Notes: generated from the letters alone by a model not told the origin. Shown: positions 27,544-36,643, counted from the stretch's first letter. The stretch is 64,000 nt of DNA from DATCBF01 sp964401995 (GCA_964401995.1 CAYOAP010000001.1:206651-270650), one strand, 5' to 3'. Numbers and translations are program-made.

Positions 27544-28479
27544 TCAGTTGCCGCTTGTGTCGCCGCGGGGCAGGGCGGCCAGCTCGATGTCCCTGCTGAC
27601 CGCGCCGATCTCGTTTGGCAGCTCCGAGAGCTGGACGTTGGCGACGAACTCCATTGGGCGGCCGAGCGGGCGGAAGAAGTTGTCGTAGTGGGTGGGGACC
27701 ACGGTGCGGGGGTTGAGGCGGGGCAGGATCCGCTTCCAGTAGTCGTCGGTGAAGGCGCGGCCGGCGATGCCGGCAAGGAAGACATCGACGTCGCGCTCGC
27801 GGACCGCGTCGTTGACCAGGTTGGCACTGCCCTGGTGGTAGAAGCGGATGCCGGCGACCGCGATCGAGATCCCCCAGACCTGGCCGCAGCGGTAGGCGGC
27901 GGGGGAGAGCGAGTCGAGGTGCTCGCAGGTCAGCTCGCCGTCGTAGGGGACGGCGAGGCCGAGCAGCAGCTTCGAGTGGACGCTGGGGGTGAAGCTGACC
28001 TCGAACGGCCCCAGCTCGTAGGTCTTGTAGGGCTCAACCTCGACCGCACGCTCGGCGAGGCCGTGCAGGTTCATCAACGTCGCCAGCGAGCTCGACCCAT
28101 ATGCCTTGCAGTCGAAGCGGCGGGCGATCGCGGGGGCGTCGACGGCGTGGTCAAAGTGGGTGTGCCCGACCAGCACGCCGACCGTCTTGCCCGGCGCGCT
28201 GACGAAGCGGTCGAGCGCCGCCGGGTCGGGCATCGTCGGCCGCCGCAGAATCAGGTCGCGCAGCGGCACCCGCGAGAGGTAGGGGTCGATGAAGAGGGTC
28301 TGCCCCTCGTAGGTGAGGCGGTAGCCGGAGACGCCGAGCCACTCGACCTCCAGCCCCTGAGGAAGGGCCAACGGCCTCCGCTCCAACTCGCTTAGCGCCT
28401 GTCCGTCGTCGCGGTTGCTCGAGCGTCGCGTCGCCCGCGCCTTGGCCAGCTCGGCGACGTGTCGCAGCGGCCCGGGCAT
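27544..28479 (-). CDS. MBL-fold metallohydrolase
   Basis: 311 residues. LVGHTHFDHAVDAP is the metal-binding HxHxDH motif, with FTPSVHSKLLLG and VPTHYDNFF adding later ligands. The opening VEWLGVSGYRLTYEGQTLFIDPYLSR is that of beta-lactamase-fold, L-ascorbate-6-phosphate lactonase/UlaG-like proteins. Substrate unknown. It ends at the palindromic element and follows the peroxiredoxin-like gene by 6 nt on the same strand, so these two are probably one operon. Confidence 0.82.
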   Translation of the reverse strand: MPGPLRHVAELAKARATRRSSNRDDGQALSELERRPLALPQGLEVEWLGVSGYRLTYEGQTLFIDPYLSRVPLRDLILRRPTMPDPAALDRFVSAPGKTVGVLVGHTHFDHAVDAPAIARRFDCKAYGSSSLATLMNLHGLAERAVEVEPYKTYELGPFEVSFTPSVHSKLLLGLAVPYDGELTCEHLDSLSPAAYRCGQVWGISIAVAGIRFYHQGSANLVNDAVRERDVDVFLAGIAGRAFTDDYWKRILPRLNPRTVVPTHYDNFFRPLGRPMEFVANVQLSELPNEIGAVSRDIELAALPRGDTSGN

Positions 28480-28485
28480 CTCGCC

Positions 28486-29118
28486 CTACTGCTCCGCCTG
28501 GACTCGCAGCCAGGCGAGCACTGCGCTCGCGTCGCGGTCGGGCGGGAAGACGGGGTAGAAGGCCTTGGCGATCTTTCCCGCCTCGGCGATCAGGGTGAGG
28601 CGGCGGTAGAGCCGCCAGCCCTCGACTTCGAAGCAAGGCAGGCGCAGCGCGTCGGCGAGCTTCAGCTCGCTGTCGCTGAGCAGCGGGAACGGTATGTGCT
28701 CGCGCTGGGCGAACTCCGACTGTTCGGCCGGGCTCTGGGCGCTGATGCCGACGACGGCCGCGCCGAGCTGCTTGAACTCGGCGAGGCTGTCGCGGAAGGC
28801 GCAGCTCTGGGGAGTGCAGCCGCGCGCTCCCGGGATGTCGTCCCAGCCCGGCAGCAGCGGCTGGCCGGGCACGCCGGTCCTCGGGTAGAGGTAGGCGACG
28901 AGCCGTCCCTGCGCGAGCTGCGCCAGGTTCTCCGTGCCGCTGCCCTGCGTCGAGGGGAGCGCAAGCTCTGGGATCGCCAGCCCGGCCAGATGATCGGCGG
29001 CGCCGTCGTCCTCGGGAACGGGGAGACCTGACGGCAGGCTCAGGTAGTCAGCACTCACCGCCACATCGTCGCAGGGGGCACCCGGGTTGGTGCCTGCCGA
29101 GGGACGAAGTAGGGTCAC
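28486..29118 (-). CDS. Peroxiredoxin-like (AhpC/TSA) protein
   Basis: Up to 210 residues. GARGCTPQSCAFRDSLAEFKQLGAAVVGIS is the BCP/PrxQ-type active site with two Cys four residues apart, matching the atypical two-Cys arrangement. It likely reduces peroxides. Two GTG starts are possible: 29118 and 29058. The second gives 190 residues, closer to the usual length. A Trx-like core follows (IPFPLLSDSELKLADALRLP). It is divergent from a membrane protein gene and in operon-like spacing with the MBL gene. Confidence 0.8.
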   Translation of the reverse strand: MTLLRPSAGTNPGAPCDDVAVSADYLSLPSGLPVPEDDGAADHLAGLAIPELALPSTQGSGTENLAQLAQGRLVAYLYPRTGVPGQPLLPGWDDIPGARGCTPQSCAFRDSLAEFKQLGAAVVGISAQSPAEQSEFAQREHIPFPLLSDSELKLADALRLPCFEVEGWRLYRRLTLIAEAGKIAKAFYPVFPPDRDASAVLAWLRVQAEQ

Positions 29119-29123
29119 TTTCA

Positions 29124-29807
29124 GTGAGCCACATCCTCTTCTTCGCCTTCACCTCCGCCTTCAACCCGACTCTGCTCGCGGCAACCACGGTGATGCTGCT
29201 GTTGGACCATCCCAAGCGCCTCCTGCTTGGCTACGTGCTGGGAGCGGCGATGACGAGCATCACGCTCGGCCTCGTGATCGTCTTCGCCATGCAGGACTCA
29301 GCCGCGGTCGATACGGCGAAAAACACGGTCAACCCGCTCACCGACCTGGTTGCCGGGGCGCTGCTGCTGATCGTTGCCTGCGTGCTCGGCACCGGCCAGG
29401 ATCAGAAGCTGGCCGAGCGCCGCCGCCGGCGCAAGGGTCCGAAGAAAGACAAGGGGCCGCCGCGCTGGCAGCAGAAGCTGAGCAAGGGCTCGGCCCGGAC
29501 CACCTTCGCCGTCGGCGCCATCCTCACCCTGCCCGGCGCCTCCTATCTGGCCGGCCTCGACCGCATCGCCAGCGAAGACTTCTCGACCGTGGAGACGGTT
29601 GGCGTCGTCGTCCTCTTCAACCTGATCATGCTGCTGCTGATTGAGGTGCCGCTGATCGGCTACGCGATCGCGCCGGACTGGACGCCGAAGGCCGTCACCA
29701 GCTTCAAAGAGGGGCTCAGCCGCCGTGGCCGCAGGTTGGGAGTGCGCGGAGCGGCGATCATCGGCATCCTTCTGATTGTGCGCGGCGTGATCACCCTGAT
29801 CGCTTAA
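29124..29807 (+). CDS. GAP-family membrane protein
   Basis: 227 residues with about six hydrophobic segments (for example ILFFAFTSAFNPTLLAATTVMLLL, LLLGYVLGAAMTSITLGLVIVF, VGVVVLFNLIMLLLIEVPLIGY, GAAIIGILLIVRGVITLIA). A basic cytoplasmic loop ERRRRRKGPKKDKG splits two similar halves. It matches the actinobacterial GAP/Sap transporter-like family, related to LysE-type exporters and to the mycobacterial lipid transporter Gap. Its cargo is unknown. GTG start at 29124. It is followed by an ABC-F gene. Confidence 0.7.
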   Translation: MSHILFFAFTSAFNPTLLAATTVMLLLDHPKRLLLGYVLGAAMTSITLGLVIVFAMQDSAAVDTAKNTVNPLTDLVAGALLLIVACVLGTGQDQKLAERRRRRKGPKKDKGPPRWQQKLSKGSARTTFAVGAILTLPGASYLAGLDRIASEDFSTVETVGVVVLFNLIMLLLIEVPLIGYAIAPDWTPKAVTSFKEGLSRRGRRLGVRGAAIIGILLIVRGVITLIA

Positions 29808-29857
29808 GCGGCGATCGAGCAGCCGCACAAACCTCTCCGCTTTCCTTCAGATCTCAA

Positions 29858-31741
29858 ATGGCAATCGCGACAGCAACAACCCTGGACGTCCACGTCGGCG
29901 GCAAGCTGCTGTTCGAGGACGTCTCCTTCAAGCTCGAGCCGGGGGAGAGGATGACCCTCTCCGGGCGCAACGGCGCCGGCAAGTCGACCCTGCTGCGGAT
30001 GCTGGCCGGCGAGTTGTCGCCGGACTCGGGCAGCCTCGTCCTGCAGAAAGGGGCGCGGGTGGCGCTGCACGATCAGCGGCCGCCGCGCGAGTCCGAGCTC
30101 TCGCTCGGCGAGTACGTCTTCGCCGGCCGCGCCGACATGCTGGAGACCGAGGCGGAGCTGGCGCGGCTGGAGGGGGAGATGTCGCAGGGCAGCGCGGGCG
30201 AGGAGCTGATGCACGCCTACGCTGCGGCGCAGGCGAAGCTCGAGTTCGGCGGTGGCTACCGCTGGCGCGACGACGTGCTTTCGGTCCTCGGCGGCCTCGG
30301 CTTCACCGAGGAGCACACGAAAAGGTCGCTGGCGACCTTCTCTGGCGGCGAGCTGACCCGCGCCTCGCTGGCGCGGGCATTGGCGACCCGGCCTGACCTG
30401 CTGTTGCTCGACGAGCCGACAAACCACCTCGACATCCCCTCGCTGGAGTGGCTGGAGCGCTATCTGGTCGGCCTCGACGCCGCCGTCGTCCTCGTCGCCC
30501 ACGACCGCTGGTTCCTCGAGGCGGTGGGGACCTCGGTGCTGGAGATCGAGGCGCAGCGGGCCCGCTTCTTCGCCGGCCCCTGGCATGCCTGGCGCAAGGA
30601 GCAGGCGGCGCGGGCGATCGCGTTGGGCAAGGCGATCGAGCGCCAGCAGGCCGAGATCGAGCGGATGGAGCGCTTCGTCGAGCGCTTCCGCTACAAGGCG
30701 ACCAAGGCCAAACAGGCGCAGTCGCGGCTCAAACAGATCGACAAGATCAAGCGTGACGGGGCCAAGGCTGAACAGCGCGACCGGCGCAACCTGCGCTTCT
30801 CATTCGTCGAGCCGGAGCGCCCCGGCCGGGTCGTGATCACGATGCGCAAAGGGACGATCGAGGTGCCGGGCCGGACCCTGCTCTCCGAGGCGGAGCTGGA
30901 AGTCGAGCGCGGCGAGCACGTGGTCCTGATCGGGCCCAACGGCGCCGGCAAGACGACGCTGATCGAGACCCTGGCGGGGGTCAAGGAGCCAGCTAGCGGC
31001 AGCATCCGCACCGGCCACAACGTCAAGATCGGCTACCTCTCCCAGCACGCCGACACCGCGGCCGGCACCGGCACCGTGCTTGACGCCGCCGCCCGCGAGA
31101 CCGGCCTCGCCGGCCAGAAGGTGCGCGACCTGCTGGGCAGCTTCCTCTTCTCCGGCGCCGACGCCAACAAGCAGCTGAGCGACATCTCGGGCGGTGAGCA
31201 GCGGCGGCTTTCGCTGGCGATTCTGGTCGCCTCCGGCGCCAACGTCCTGATCCTCGACGAGCCGACCAACCATCTCGACATCGAGAGCCGCGAGGCGCTT
31301 GAGGACGCGCTCTCTGCCTTCAGCGGCGCCGTGATCTTGATCTCCCACGATCGCGCCCTGCTGGAGGCGGTTGGCAGCCGCACCGTCGTTGTCGAGGGCG
31401 GTGGGCTGCGCAGCTTTCCGGTCGGCTGGGCCACTTACCAGCGCGATCGCGACGAAGAAGAGGTCACCGCTGTGGCCGCCGCGAAGAAGCCGGCCGCCGG
31501 CAAGGATAAGCGCTCCCGGGCCGCCGGTCCCTCCAACAACGCCCGCCGCAAGGTCGCGCGCCTGCAGGAGCGGATCGAGCAGGCCGAAGCCGAGCTGCGC
31601 GGCCTTGAGGAGGAGCTGGCGGATCCGGGCGCCTGGTCGAGCCCGACTCAAGCCGAGCGCGCCGGCGAGCGCCACGCGGCGGCGAAGCGGGCGGTGGCGG
31701 AGCTCTACGAGCAGTGGGAGAAGGCTGAGGCGAAGGTTTAG
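29858..31741 (+). CDS. ABC-F family ATPase
   Basis: 627 residues with two ABC domains and no membrane segment. Walker A motifs are GRNGAGKST and GPNGAGKTT. Signatures are FSGGELTRASL and ISGGEQRRLSL. Walker B reads LLLDEPTNHLD and LILDEPTNHLD. A charged linker with many Lys/Arg between the domains is the tRNA/ribosome-contact region. A C-terminal coiled coil (RKVARLQERIEQAEAELRGLEEEL) is present, as in Uup-like members. Such proteins act on ribosomes in translation or resistance; the exact subtype is unresolved. Confidence 0.9.
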   Translation: MAIATATTLDVHVGGKLLFEDVSFKLEPGERMTLSGRNGAGKSTLLRMLAGELSPDSGSLVLQKGARVALHDQRPPRESELSLGEYVFAGRADMLETEAELARLEGEMSQGSAGEELMHAYAAAQAKLEFGGGYRWRDDVLSVLGGLGFTEEHTKRSLATFSGGELTRASLARALATRPDLLLLDEPTNHLDIPSLEWLERYLVGLDAAVVLVAHDRWFLEAVGTSVLEIEAQRARFFAGPWHAWRKEQAARAIALGKAIERQQAEIERMERFVERFRYKATKAKQAQSRLKQIDKIKRDGAKAEQRDRRNLRFSFVEPERPGRVVITMRKGTIEVPGRTLLSEAELEVERGEHVVLIGPNGAGKTTLIETLAGVKEPASGSIRTGHNVKIGYLSQHADTAAGTGTVLDAAARETGLAGQKVRDLLGSFLFSGADANKQLSDISGGEQRRLSLAILVASGANVLILDEPTNHLDIESREALEDALSAFSGAVILISHDRALLEAVGSRTVVVEGGGLRSFPVGWATYQRDRDEEEVTAVAAAKKPAAGKDKRSRAAGPSNNARRKVARLQERIEQAEAELRGLEEELADPGAWSSPTQAERAGERHAAAKRAVAELYEQWEKAEAKV

Positions 31742-31744
31742 GGG

Positions 31745-32905
31745 CTAGGCGGGCGCTTGGCCCGCTTCGTCGCCCTCGTGCTGGGTGATGAAGGCGCCGG
31801 GCGTCATTCCGATGAAAGCGTCGACGATCTCGGGGTCGAACTGCCGGTTTTTGAGGTCGTCGATCTCTTTCAGCGCTTTCGCCAGTGGCCAGGCTTTCTT
31901 ATAGGGGCGCTCGTGGGTGAGCGCGTCGAAGACATCGGCGAGGCCGACGAGCTGCCCCGCGATCGGGATCTCGTTGCCGCTGAGGCCACCGGGGTAGCCG
32001 CTGCCGTCCCACCACTCATGATGGGTGAGGGCGATCTCCTCAGCCAGGCCGAGAACTTCGGAATGGCTGCCCGAGAGCAGGGTGGCGCCGGCTCTGGCGT
32101 GCCCCTTGATCTGCTCGAACTCGTCGATGGTCAGCTTTTCCGGTTTGAGCAGGATCGAGTCGGGGATCGTCAGCTTGCCGATGTCGTGAAGAGGGGCGGC
32201 CTGGTAGATCAGCTCGATCTCCGCCTGCGGCAGCCCGAGCAGTTCGCCCAGCCGCCGGGCAGTGCCGGCGACGCGCTCGACGTGCTTGAAGGTCGCATCG
32301 TCGCGATACTCGGCGACGCGGGCCAGCCGCTGCAGGGCGTCAAGCCGCTCCTCCTCGAGCGAGCGGTTGATGTCGACCGTCTCCATCGCCACGGCGGTCG
32401 AGTCGGCCAGCGCCTGCAGCAGCTCGACCTCTCGGTAGGTGGGCTGGTGGCAGTCGGCCCAGTAGTTGCCGATCGCGCCGACCGGGTCGAGGGTGCGGAT
32501 CGGGACTATCGCCAGGCTGTTGACGAAGGTCGAGCGGTAGACGTCGTGGGGGATGCGGTCGTCGGCGTAGATGTCTTCGATCACAGCCGGGCGCTTGTTC
32601 TTCATCGTCCAGCCACTGATATCGGCGTCGATTGGGAAACGCTGGCCTTTCCAAAGCGGCGAGACCGCGTTCTCGTCGGCGTAGAAGCAGGTCTCGCTTT
32701 CGCGGAAGACAAAGGTCGCGCCGTCGGCGCCGGTCAGGCGGCGGGCAGCGGTGCGGACGACTCGCTGGATCTCGCCGATCGAGCGGGCGAGCGAGAGCTG
32801 CTGGATCGCCGCCACCAACTCGCGGGCCTGGTCAAGGTGTGAGAGCGGCGTGAAGGTGAGCAGCGTCCGCTTGGTTGAGCCGACGCTGTCGGTAGCCATT
32901 GTCAA
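31745..32905 (-). CDS. GAF plus HD-GYP domain protein (c-di-GMP phosphodiesterase candidate)
   Basis: 386 residues. An N-terminal GAF domain spans about residues 35-175 (GADGATFVFRESETCFYADE). The HD-GYP domain follows with HDIGKLTIPDSILLKP, HARAGATLL, LTHHEWWDGSGYPGGLSG and the closing DVFDALTHERPYKKAW. All metal-binding and GYP residues look present, so it may hydrolyse cyclic di-GMP in response to a GAF ligand. It is convergent with the ABC-F gene (3-nt gap). The partner purU gene lies upstream on the same strand. Confidence 0.87.
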   Translation of the reverse strand: MTMATDSVGSTKRTLLTFTPLSHLDQARELVAAIQQLSLARSIGEIQRVVRTAARRLTGADGATFVFRESETCFYADENAVSPLWKGQRFPIDADISGWTMKNKRPAVIEDIYADDRIPHDVYRSTFVNSLAIVPIRTLDPVGAIGNYWADCHQPTYREVELLQALADSTAVAMETVDINRSLEEERLDALQRLARVAEYRDDATFKHVERVAGTARRLGELLGLPQAEIELIYQAAPLHDIGKLTIPDSILLKPEKLTIDEFEQIKGHARAGATLLSGSHSEVLGLAEEIALTHHEWWDGSGYPGGLSGNEIPIAGQLVGLADVFDALTHERPYKKAWPLAKALKEIDDLKNRQFDPEIVDAFIGMTPGAFITQHEGDEAGQAPA

Positions 32906-32941
32906 TGCTCAACAATTATATGCCCAATTTGCGGAAAAGCC

Positions 32942-33796
32942 CTAAAACACCACCGTACGTGTGCCATCGAGTAGCACGCGGTCGTCGATGTGCGCCTTGA
33001 CGGCACGGGCTAAGACAAGGCGCTCGATGTCACGGCCGATCCGCATCAGGTCGTCGACCTCGTCGCTGTGGCTGACCCGGGTCACGTCCTGGTCGATGAT
33101 CGGGCCGGCGTCCAGCTCCTCGGTCACGTAGTGGGCGGTAGCGCCGATCAGCTTCACTCCGCGCTCGTGGGCGCGGCGGTAGGGGTCGGCGCCGACGAAG
33201 GCAGGCAGAAAACTGTGGTGGATATTGATCGCCGGGGTTTTGAGGCTCTGGAGGAAGCCGGCGGAGAGGATCTGCATGTAGCGGGCGAGGACGAGCAGGT
33301 CGATCTCGCCATCGAGCAGCTCCAGCATCCGCTTCTCGGCCTCGGCCTTGGCACCGCCCTCGACCGGGATGTGGTGGAAGGGAAGCCCGAGCGAAGTGAC
33401 CTGATCGGCGTGGTCGGGATGGTTGGAGACAACGGCGACGATGTCGGCGCCGAGCTCGCCGCTGCGCCAGCGCCAGAGCAGGTCCGAGAGGCAATGATCC
33501 TCGCGCGAGACCATGATCGCGACCCGCTTGTGCTCGTTCGCCTCGGCGAAGCGGTGGTCCATCTCCATCGGCTCGGCCATCTCCTGCTCGAAGCGCCGGT
33601 AGAGCTCCGCCCGCTCAGCTTCCGGCGCCGAGTCGAAGACCATGCGGATGAAGAAGCGTCCTTCCTCGGTCGAGTGCTGGTCGGCGTCGGTGATGTTGAG
33701 GCCGGCGTCGGCGAGGAAGCCGCTGACGGCGGCGATCAGGCCCGGCCGGTCAGGGCAGGCGAGCAGCAGGCGCGATCTCGGTGTCTCCTCAGCCAC
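32942..33796 (-). CDS. purU: Formyltetrahydrofolate deformylase
   Basis: A 284-residue enzyme. The N-terminal ACT domain is LLLACPDRPGLIAAVSGFLADAG. The formyltransferase fold has NIHHSFLPAF (Asn and His), GATAHYVTEELDAGPIIDQDV (Asp) and LARAVKAHIDDRVLLDGTRTVVF at the end. It hydrolyses 10-formyl-THF to formate and THF, supplying formate for purine synthesis by PurT. Divergent from a methyltransferase gene, 34 nt apart. Confidence 0.93.
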   Translation of the reverse strand: MAEETPRSRLLLACPDRPGLIAAVSGFLADAGLNITDADQHSTEEGRFFIRMVFDSAPEAERAELYRRFEQEMAEPMEMDHRFAEANEHKRVAIMVSREDHCLSDLLWRWRSGELGADIVAVVSNHPDHADQVTSLGLPFHHIPVEGGAKAEAEKRMLELLDGEIDLLVLARYMQILSAGFLQSLKTPAINIHHSFLPAFVGADPYRRAHERGVKLIGATAHYVTEELDAGPIIDQDVTRVSHSDEVDDLMRIGRDIERLVLARAVKAHIDDRVLLDGTRTVVF

Positions 33797-33830
33797 CCCG
33801 GGATCATGGCGGATTGCTTAGGGTTATTCG

Positions 33831-34874
33831 ATGCGAGTCACCACCGCCCCCGACGGCCTGTTCGAGCGGATCGGCCTGCTTGCCAACCAGCTGCCGACCC
33901 CGATCGGCGAGGCGATGCTCGCGATGCCGATCGCCCGCTCACTCCAGGTCGCCCAGCGCACGGGGATGCTGACCGCCCTGGCCGAGGGTCCGCGCGAGCC
34001 GGCCGAGCTGGCTGAACACCTTGGGCTGAAGGCGGCCGGGACCGAAAGGGTCCTCGATGTCGTCGCCTCGCTCGGCCATCTGGAGCTGCGCCCCGACGGG
34101 CGCTACGAGATGACCAAGCGGGCGCGGCGCTGGCTCGATCCCGCTTCTGACCGCTATCTCGGCGACTTCCTCGCCGACACCGCCGAGTACTGGTCCTGGT
34201 GGCAGGGGCTGGAGGATCTGGTTCGCGACGGCCGCCACGTTGAGCTGCACGACAAGCCCGCCGACGATCCCTACTGGGGCTCCTACATCCGCGGCCAGTA
34301 CCAGCTCGCCCGCCTTTCCAGCGCCGAGGTGGCGAAGAAGGTGCCGCTGCCGGCCAACGCCCACTCGCTGCTCGACGTCGCCGGCGCTCATGGCGAGTTC
34401 TCGATGGCGCTCTGCCGTCGTCATCAGGGATTGAGGGCCACCGTCGTCGATCTGCCAGGCAGCGCCCGGATTGGCCGCGAGATCGTCTCCGGCGCCGGGA
34501 TGGAAGACCGGGTCCGCCACCTCGAAGGCGACATGTTCAAGGCCGACTTCGAAGGCTGCCACGACGGCGCCCTCTGCTTCAACATCGTCCACCACCTCAG
34601 CCCGGAGCAGATCAAGACGCTCTTCGCCCGCATCCGCGAGTCGCTCCGTCCCGGCGCCCCGCTCTGCGTGCTCGACCTCTACGACCGCCCGGAGGGGCAG
34701 AAGCCCGATGCCGGCTCGATCCTCGGCCTCTTCTTCCACCTCACCTCCGGCGCCGACACCTACACCGTCGAGCAGATCTCGACCTGGCTCAAAGACTCCG
34801 GTTTCGGCAAGGCCGAGAAGACCACCTTCCGCACCCTGCCGAGCCTGGCAATGGTCGCCGCCAAAGCCGTCTAG
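33831..34874 (+). CDS. SAM-dependent O-methyltransferase (Methyltransf_2 type)
   Basis: 347 residues. The N-terminal winged-helix dimerisation domain has IARSLQVAQRTGMLTALAEG and GLKAAGTERVLDVVASLGHL. The C-terminal Rossmann domain has LLDVAGAHGEFSMAL as the SAM loop, LPGSARIG and FNIVHHLSPEQIKTLFARI. This arrangement is that of hydroxyneurosporene/acetylserotonin-like O-methyltransferases. The acceptor is unknown, and no biosynthetic cluster surrounds it. Confidence 0.82.
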   Translation: MRVTTAPDGLFERIGLLANQLPTPIGEAMLAMPIARSLQVAQRTGMLTALAEGPREPAELAEHLGLKAAGTERVLDVVASLGHLELRPDGRYEMTKRARRWLDPASDRYLGDFLADTAEYWSWWQGLEDLVRDGRHVELHDKPADDPYWGSYIRGQYQLARLSSAEVAKKVPLPANAHSLLDVAGAHGEFSMALCRRHQGLRATVVDLPGSARIGREIVSGAGMEDRVRHLEGDMFKADFEGCHDGALCFNIVHHLSPEQIKTLFARIRESLRPGAPLCVLDLYDRPEGQKPDAGSILGLFFHLTSGADTYTVEQISTWLKDSGFGKAEKTTFRTLPSLAMVAAKAV

Positions 34875-34960
34875 CGGCCGAACTGCAGGATGGGGTGCAG
34901 CTGGGGCCTGTGTGAGGCCCATCACCCATGAGATAGGTCGACCCCTCCAGGGTTAACCGC

Positions 34961-35404
34961 TTGCTCACAAAACGCACATATATCGTCCCTGTCCTGATCG
35001 CGGCCATCGCTTTCCCGGTCGCCGCCGACGCGAAGCCGCCTCAGCTGCCAGCGCTGCAGCGTCCTGTCGAGAGCTTCCACAAGCTGATCCGAGTCCAGGT
35101 TCACAGGATTCGCGTCGCTCACCGCGCCGAAGTCCGCAAGCAGCGCAGGGAAGCTTTCGCGACTCTTCCCGGCGGAGTGACCATTGCCACCCTCGAATCG
35201 ATCGCAGCCTGCGAGTCCGGCGGCGACCCAACCGCCGTCTCCTCGGATGGCAGCTACCGAGGCAAATACCAGTTCGACTACGGAACCTGGGAATCCGTCG
35301 GCGGCGCCGGGGACCCGGCAGCGGCGCCCGAGGACGAGCAGGACTACCGCGCCGCCTTGCTCTACTCGCGGTCAGGCTCCAGCCCCTGGCCAGTCTGCGG
35401 CTGA
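34961..35404 (+). CDS. Secreted transglycosylase-like protein with Rpf-type domain
   Basis: 147 residues from TTG 34961. A hydrophobic signal peptide is at residues 7-24 (YIVPVLIAAIAFPVAADA). The C-terminal 75 residues, IAACESGGDPTAVSSDG..YRGKYQFDYGTWESVGG, are the resuscitation-promoting-factor-type transglycosylase fold, with the catalytic Glu in ACESGG. It would cleave peptidoglycan outside the cell and may promote regrowth. I looked for a c-di-AMP riboswitch in the 86 nt upstream and could not see one. An HD gene begins 38 nt downstream. Confidence 0.82.
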   Translation: MLTKRTYIVPVLIAAIAFPVAADAKPPQLPALQRPVESFHKLIRVQVHRIRVAHRAEVRKQRREAFATLPGGVTIATLESIAACESGGDPTAVSSDGSYRGKYQFDYGTWESVGGAGDPAAAPEDEQDYRAALLYSRSGSSPWPVCG

Positions 35405-35441
35405 CGTCGATAGGGAGGGGGCACCCGACCCCTCCCCTACG

Positions 35442-36296
35442 ATGCCCTCGATGAGCGAGTCAGTCCCCACGCCTAACCCCGAGGGACCCAGCCGCAAGCC
35501 CCCGAAGGAGGCGATCGCCGAGGCCTCGGTAAGGGCGCCGACCCGAGGCAACCGCAAGCTCGAGGGCTTCCTCAAATCGGTCAACGAGGACGAGCAGGTT
35601 CGGACCTGGTGGTACATGGCCCAGGTCCACGCCGAGCGCCTCGGGATGTCGGACCACTCCTGGGTCCACATGCAGATCGTGCTCAACGTCTCCCTGCGCC
35701 TGCTGCGGCTGCTGGTCAAGGGCGGGGTTGAGCCCAGCGTCGTCACCGATCACGGGATGACCGCCCGCGACGCCGAGGTGATCGTCGCCGGTGGGGCGCT
35801 GCTGCACGATGTCGGCATGTCGATCCACCGCGCCGACCACGAGGAGTACTCGTTGTTCCTCGCCAGCGGGGCTCTCGATCGCTTGCTCGCCAGCTCCTAC
35901 CGTGAGCCCGAGCGCACGGTGATCGCCTCCGAGATCCTGCACTCGATCATCGGCCATCGCCGTCGAGGAGAGCCCTACACGCTTGAGGCCGGTGTGGTCC
36001 GAGTTGCCGATGCGCTCGATATGGCCCAGGGCCGGACCCGGATCCCGATCGAGGCTGGGCAGGAGGGGATCCACTCGATTTCTGCCGCCGCCGTCGACGA
36101 GGTGCGGATCGAGGCCGGCGAGGAGCGGCCGGTGCGGATCGAGATCGAGCTCAACAACTCGGCCGGGATCTTCCAGGTCGACGATCTGCTGGCGACCAAG
36201 ATCCGCGGCACACCCCTGGAGGGCAAGGTCGAGGTCGTCGCCGAGATCGAGGGTGAGAGCGAGAAGCGCCTACTCAGCGGCTTCCGGCTGGCCTAG
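35442..36296 (+). CDS. HD-domain protein (metal-dependent phosphohydrolase)
   Basis: 284 residues from ATG 35442, with ATG 35451 as alternative; the earlier frame overlaps the Rpf-like gene and is non-coding. The HD core has WVHMQIVLNVSLRLL, AGGALLHDVGMSIH, SEILHSIIGH and VRVADALDMAQGRTRIP. The C-terminal 90 residues (EVRIEAGEERPVRIEIELNNS) form a second beta-rich domain. It resembles archaeal-type HD phosphohydrolases and is soluble. Substrate unknown. Its stop TAG interlocks with the stop of the opposite-strand small gene. Confidence 0.8.
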   Translation: MPSMSESVPTPNPEGPSRKPPKEAIAEASVRAPTRGNRKLEGFLKSVNEDEQVRTWWYMAQVHAERLGMSDHSWVHMQIVLNVSLRLLRLLVKGGVEPSVVTDHGMTARDAEVIVAGGALLHDVGMSIHRADHEEYSLFLASGALDRLLASSYREPERTVIASEILHSIIGHRRRGEPYTLEAGVVRVADALDMAQGRTRIPIEAGQEGIHSISAAAVDEVRIEAGEERPVRIEIELNNSAGIFQVDDLLATKIRGTPLEGKVEVVAEIEGESEKRLLSGFRLA

Positions 36297-36559
36297 GAAA
36301 AGCGATCCAGGTCGTAGCGGCGCTGTTCTTTGCGCTTCTCCAGTTTGCCCTGGATCAGCGACATCACGATCACCAGGATCGCGAAGAAGGCGATAACGCC
36401 GAAGCAGAAGAAGGTGACCGTCTGGTCCGTGGTCGGTCCGGCCAGGCCGACGCCGTCCTCGGCCAGCGCAAGCGGCGCGGCGACGAGCATCATCGTCAGC
36501 GCGGCGCAGATCGCGGCGGTCAGTCGGAGGCGGCGCGAAGGAGTCTTCACGCCCGGCAA
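36293..36559 (-). CDS. Small membrane protein, unknown
   Basis: 88 residues, start TTG 36559 or GTG 36550. Two hydrophobic segments: a signal-like one at residues 12-31 (AAICAALTMMLVAAPLALA) and VTFFCFGVIAFFAILVIVMSL. A charged tail GKLEKRKEQRRYDLDRFS lies in the cytoplasm. No family recognised. The stop codon shares bases with that of the convergent HD gene. Confidence 0.6.
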   Translation of the reverse strand: MPGVKTPSRRLRLTAAICAALTMMLVAAPLALAEDGVGLAGPTTDQTVTFFCFGVIAFFAILVIVMSLIQGKLEKRKEQRRYDLDRFS

Positions 36560-36621
36560 TCTAGCGCACCGCGACGGACCGTGTTCCAGGCGTCGTTTGC
36601 CGCAATTACGGGGAATCGACC

Positions 36622-36643
36622 TGTGAAAATCTTGTGAACGCAG
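36622..36643 (+). promoter_or_regulatory. Pho-box-like direct repeats before the response regulator
   Basis: TGTGAAAATCT (36622-36632) and TGTGAACGCAG (36633-36643) are 11-bp direct repeats. On the other strand they read GTTCACA-type, like the repeats at 37498. A -10 TACAAT at 36678-36683 lies downstream, with a weak -35. This suggests activator-dependent control. The site is in the 178-nt region between the small membrane protein and the regulator. Confidence 0.6.

Noticed and set aside
27435..27827. Minus-strand frame ending WRRRELNSDPRP over the tmRNA 3' end and palindromic element B
   Set aside because: This is translation of the tmRNA tRNA-like domain and a repeat, a known source of false protein calls.
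34875..34960. Possible c-di-AMP (ydaO) riboswitch upstream of the Rpf-like gene
   Set aside because: Such riboswitches often precede rpf genes, but the 86-nt gap is too short and shows no matching conserved blocks.
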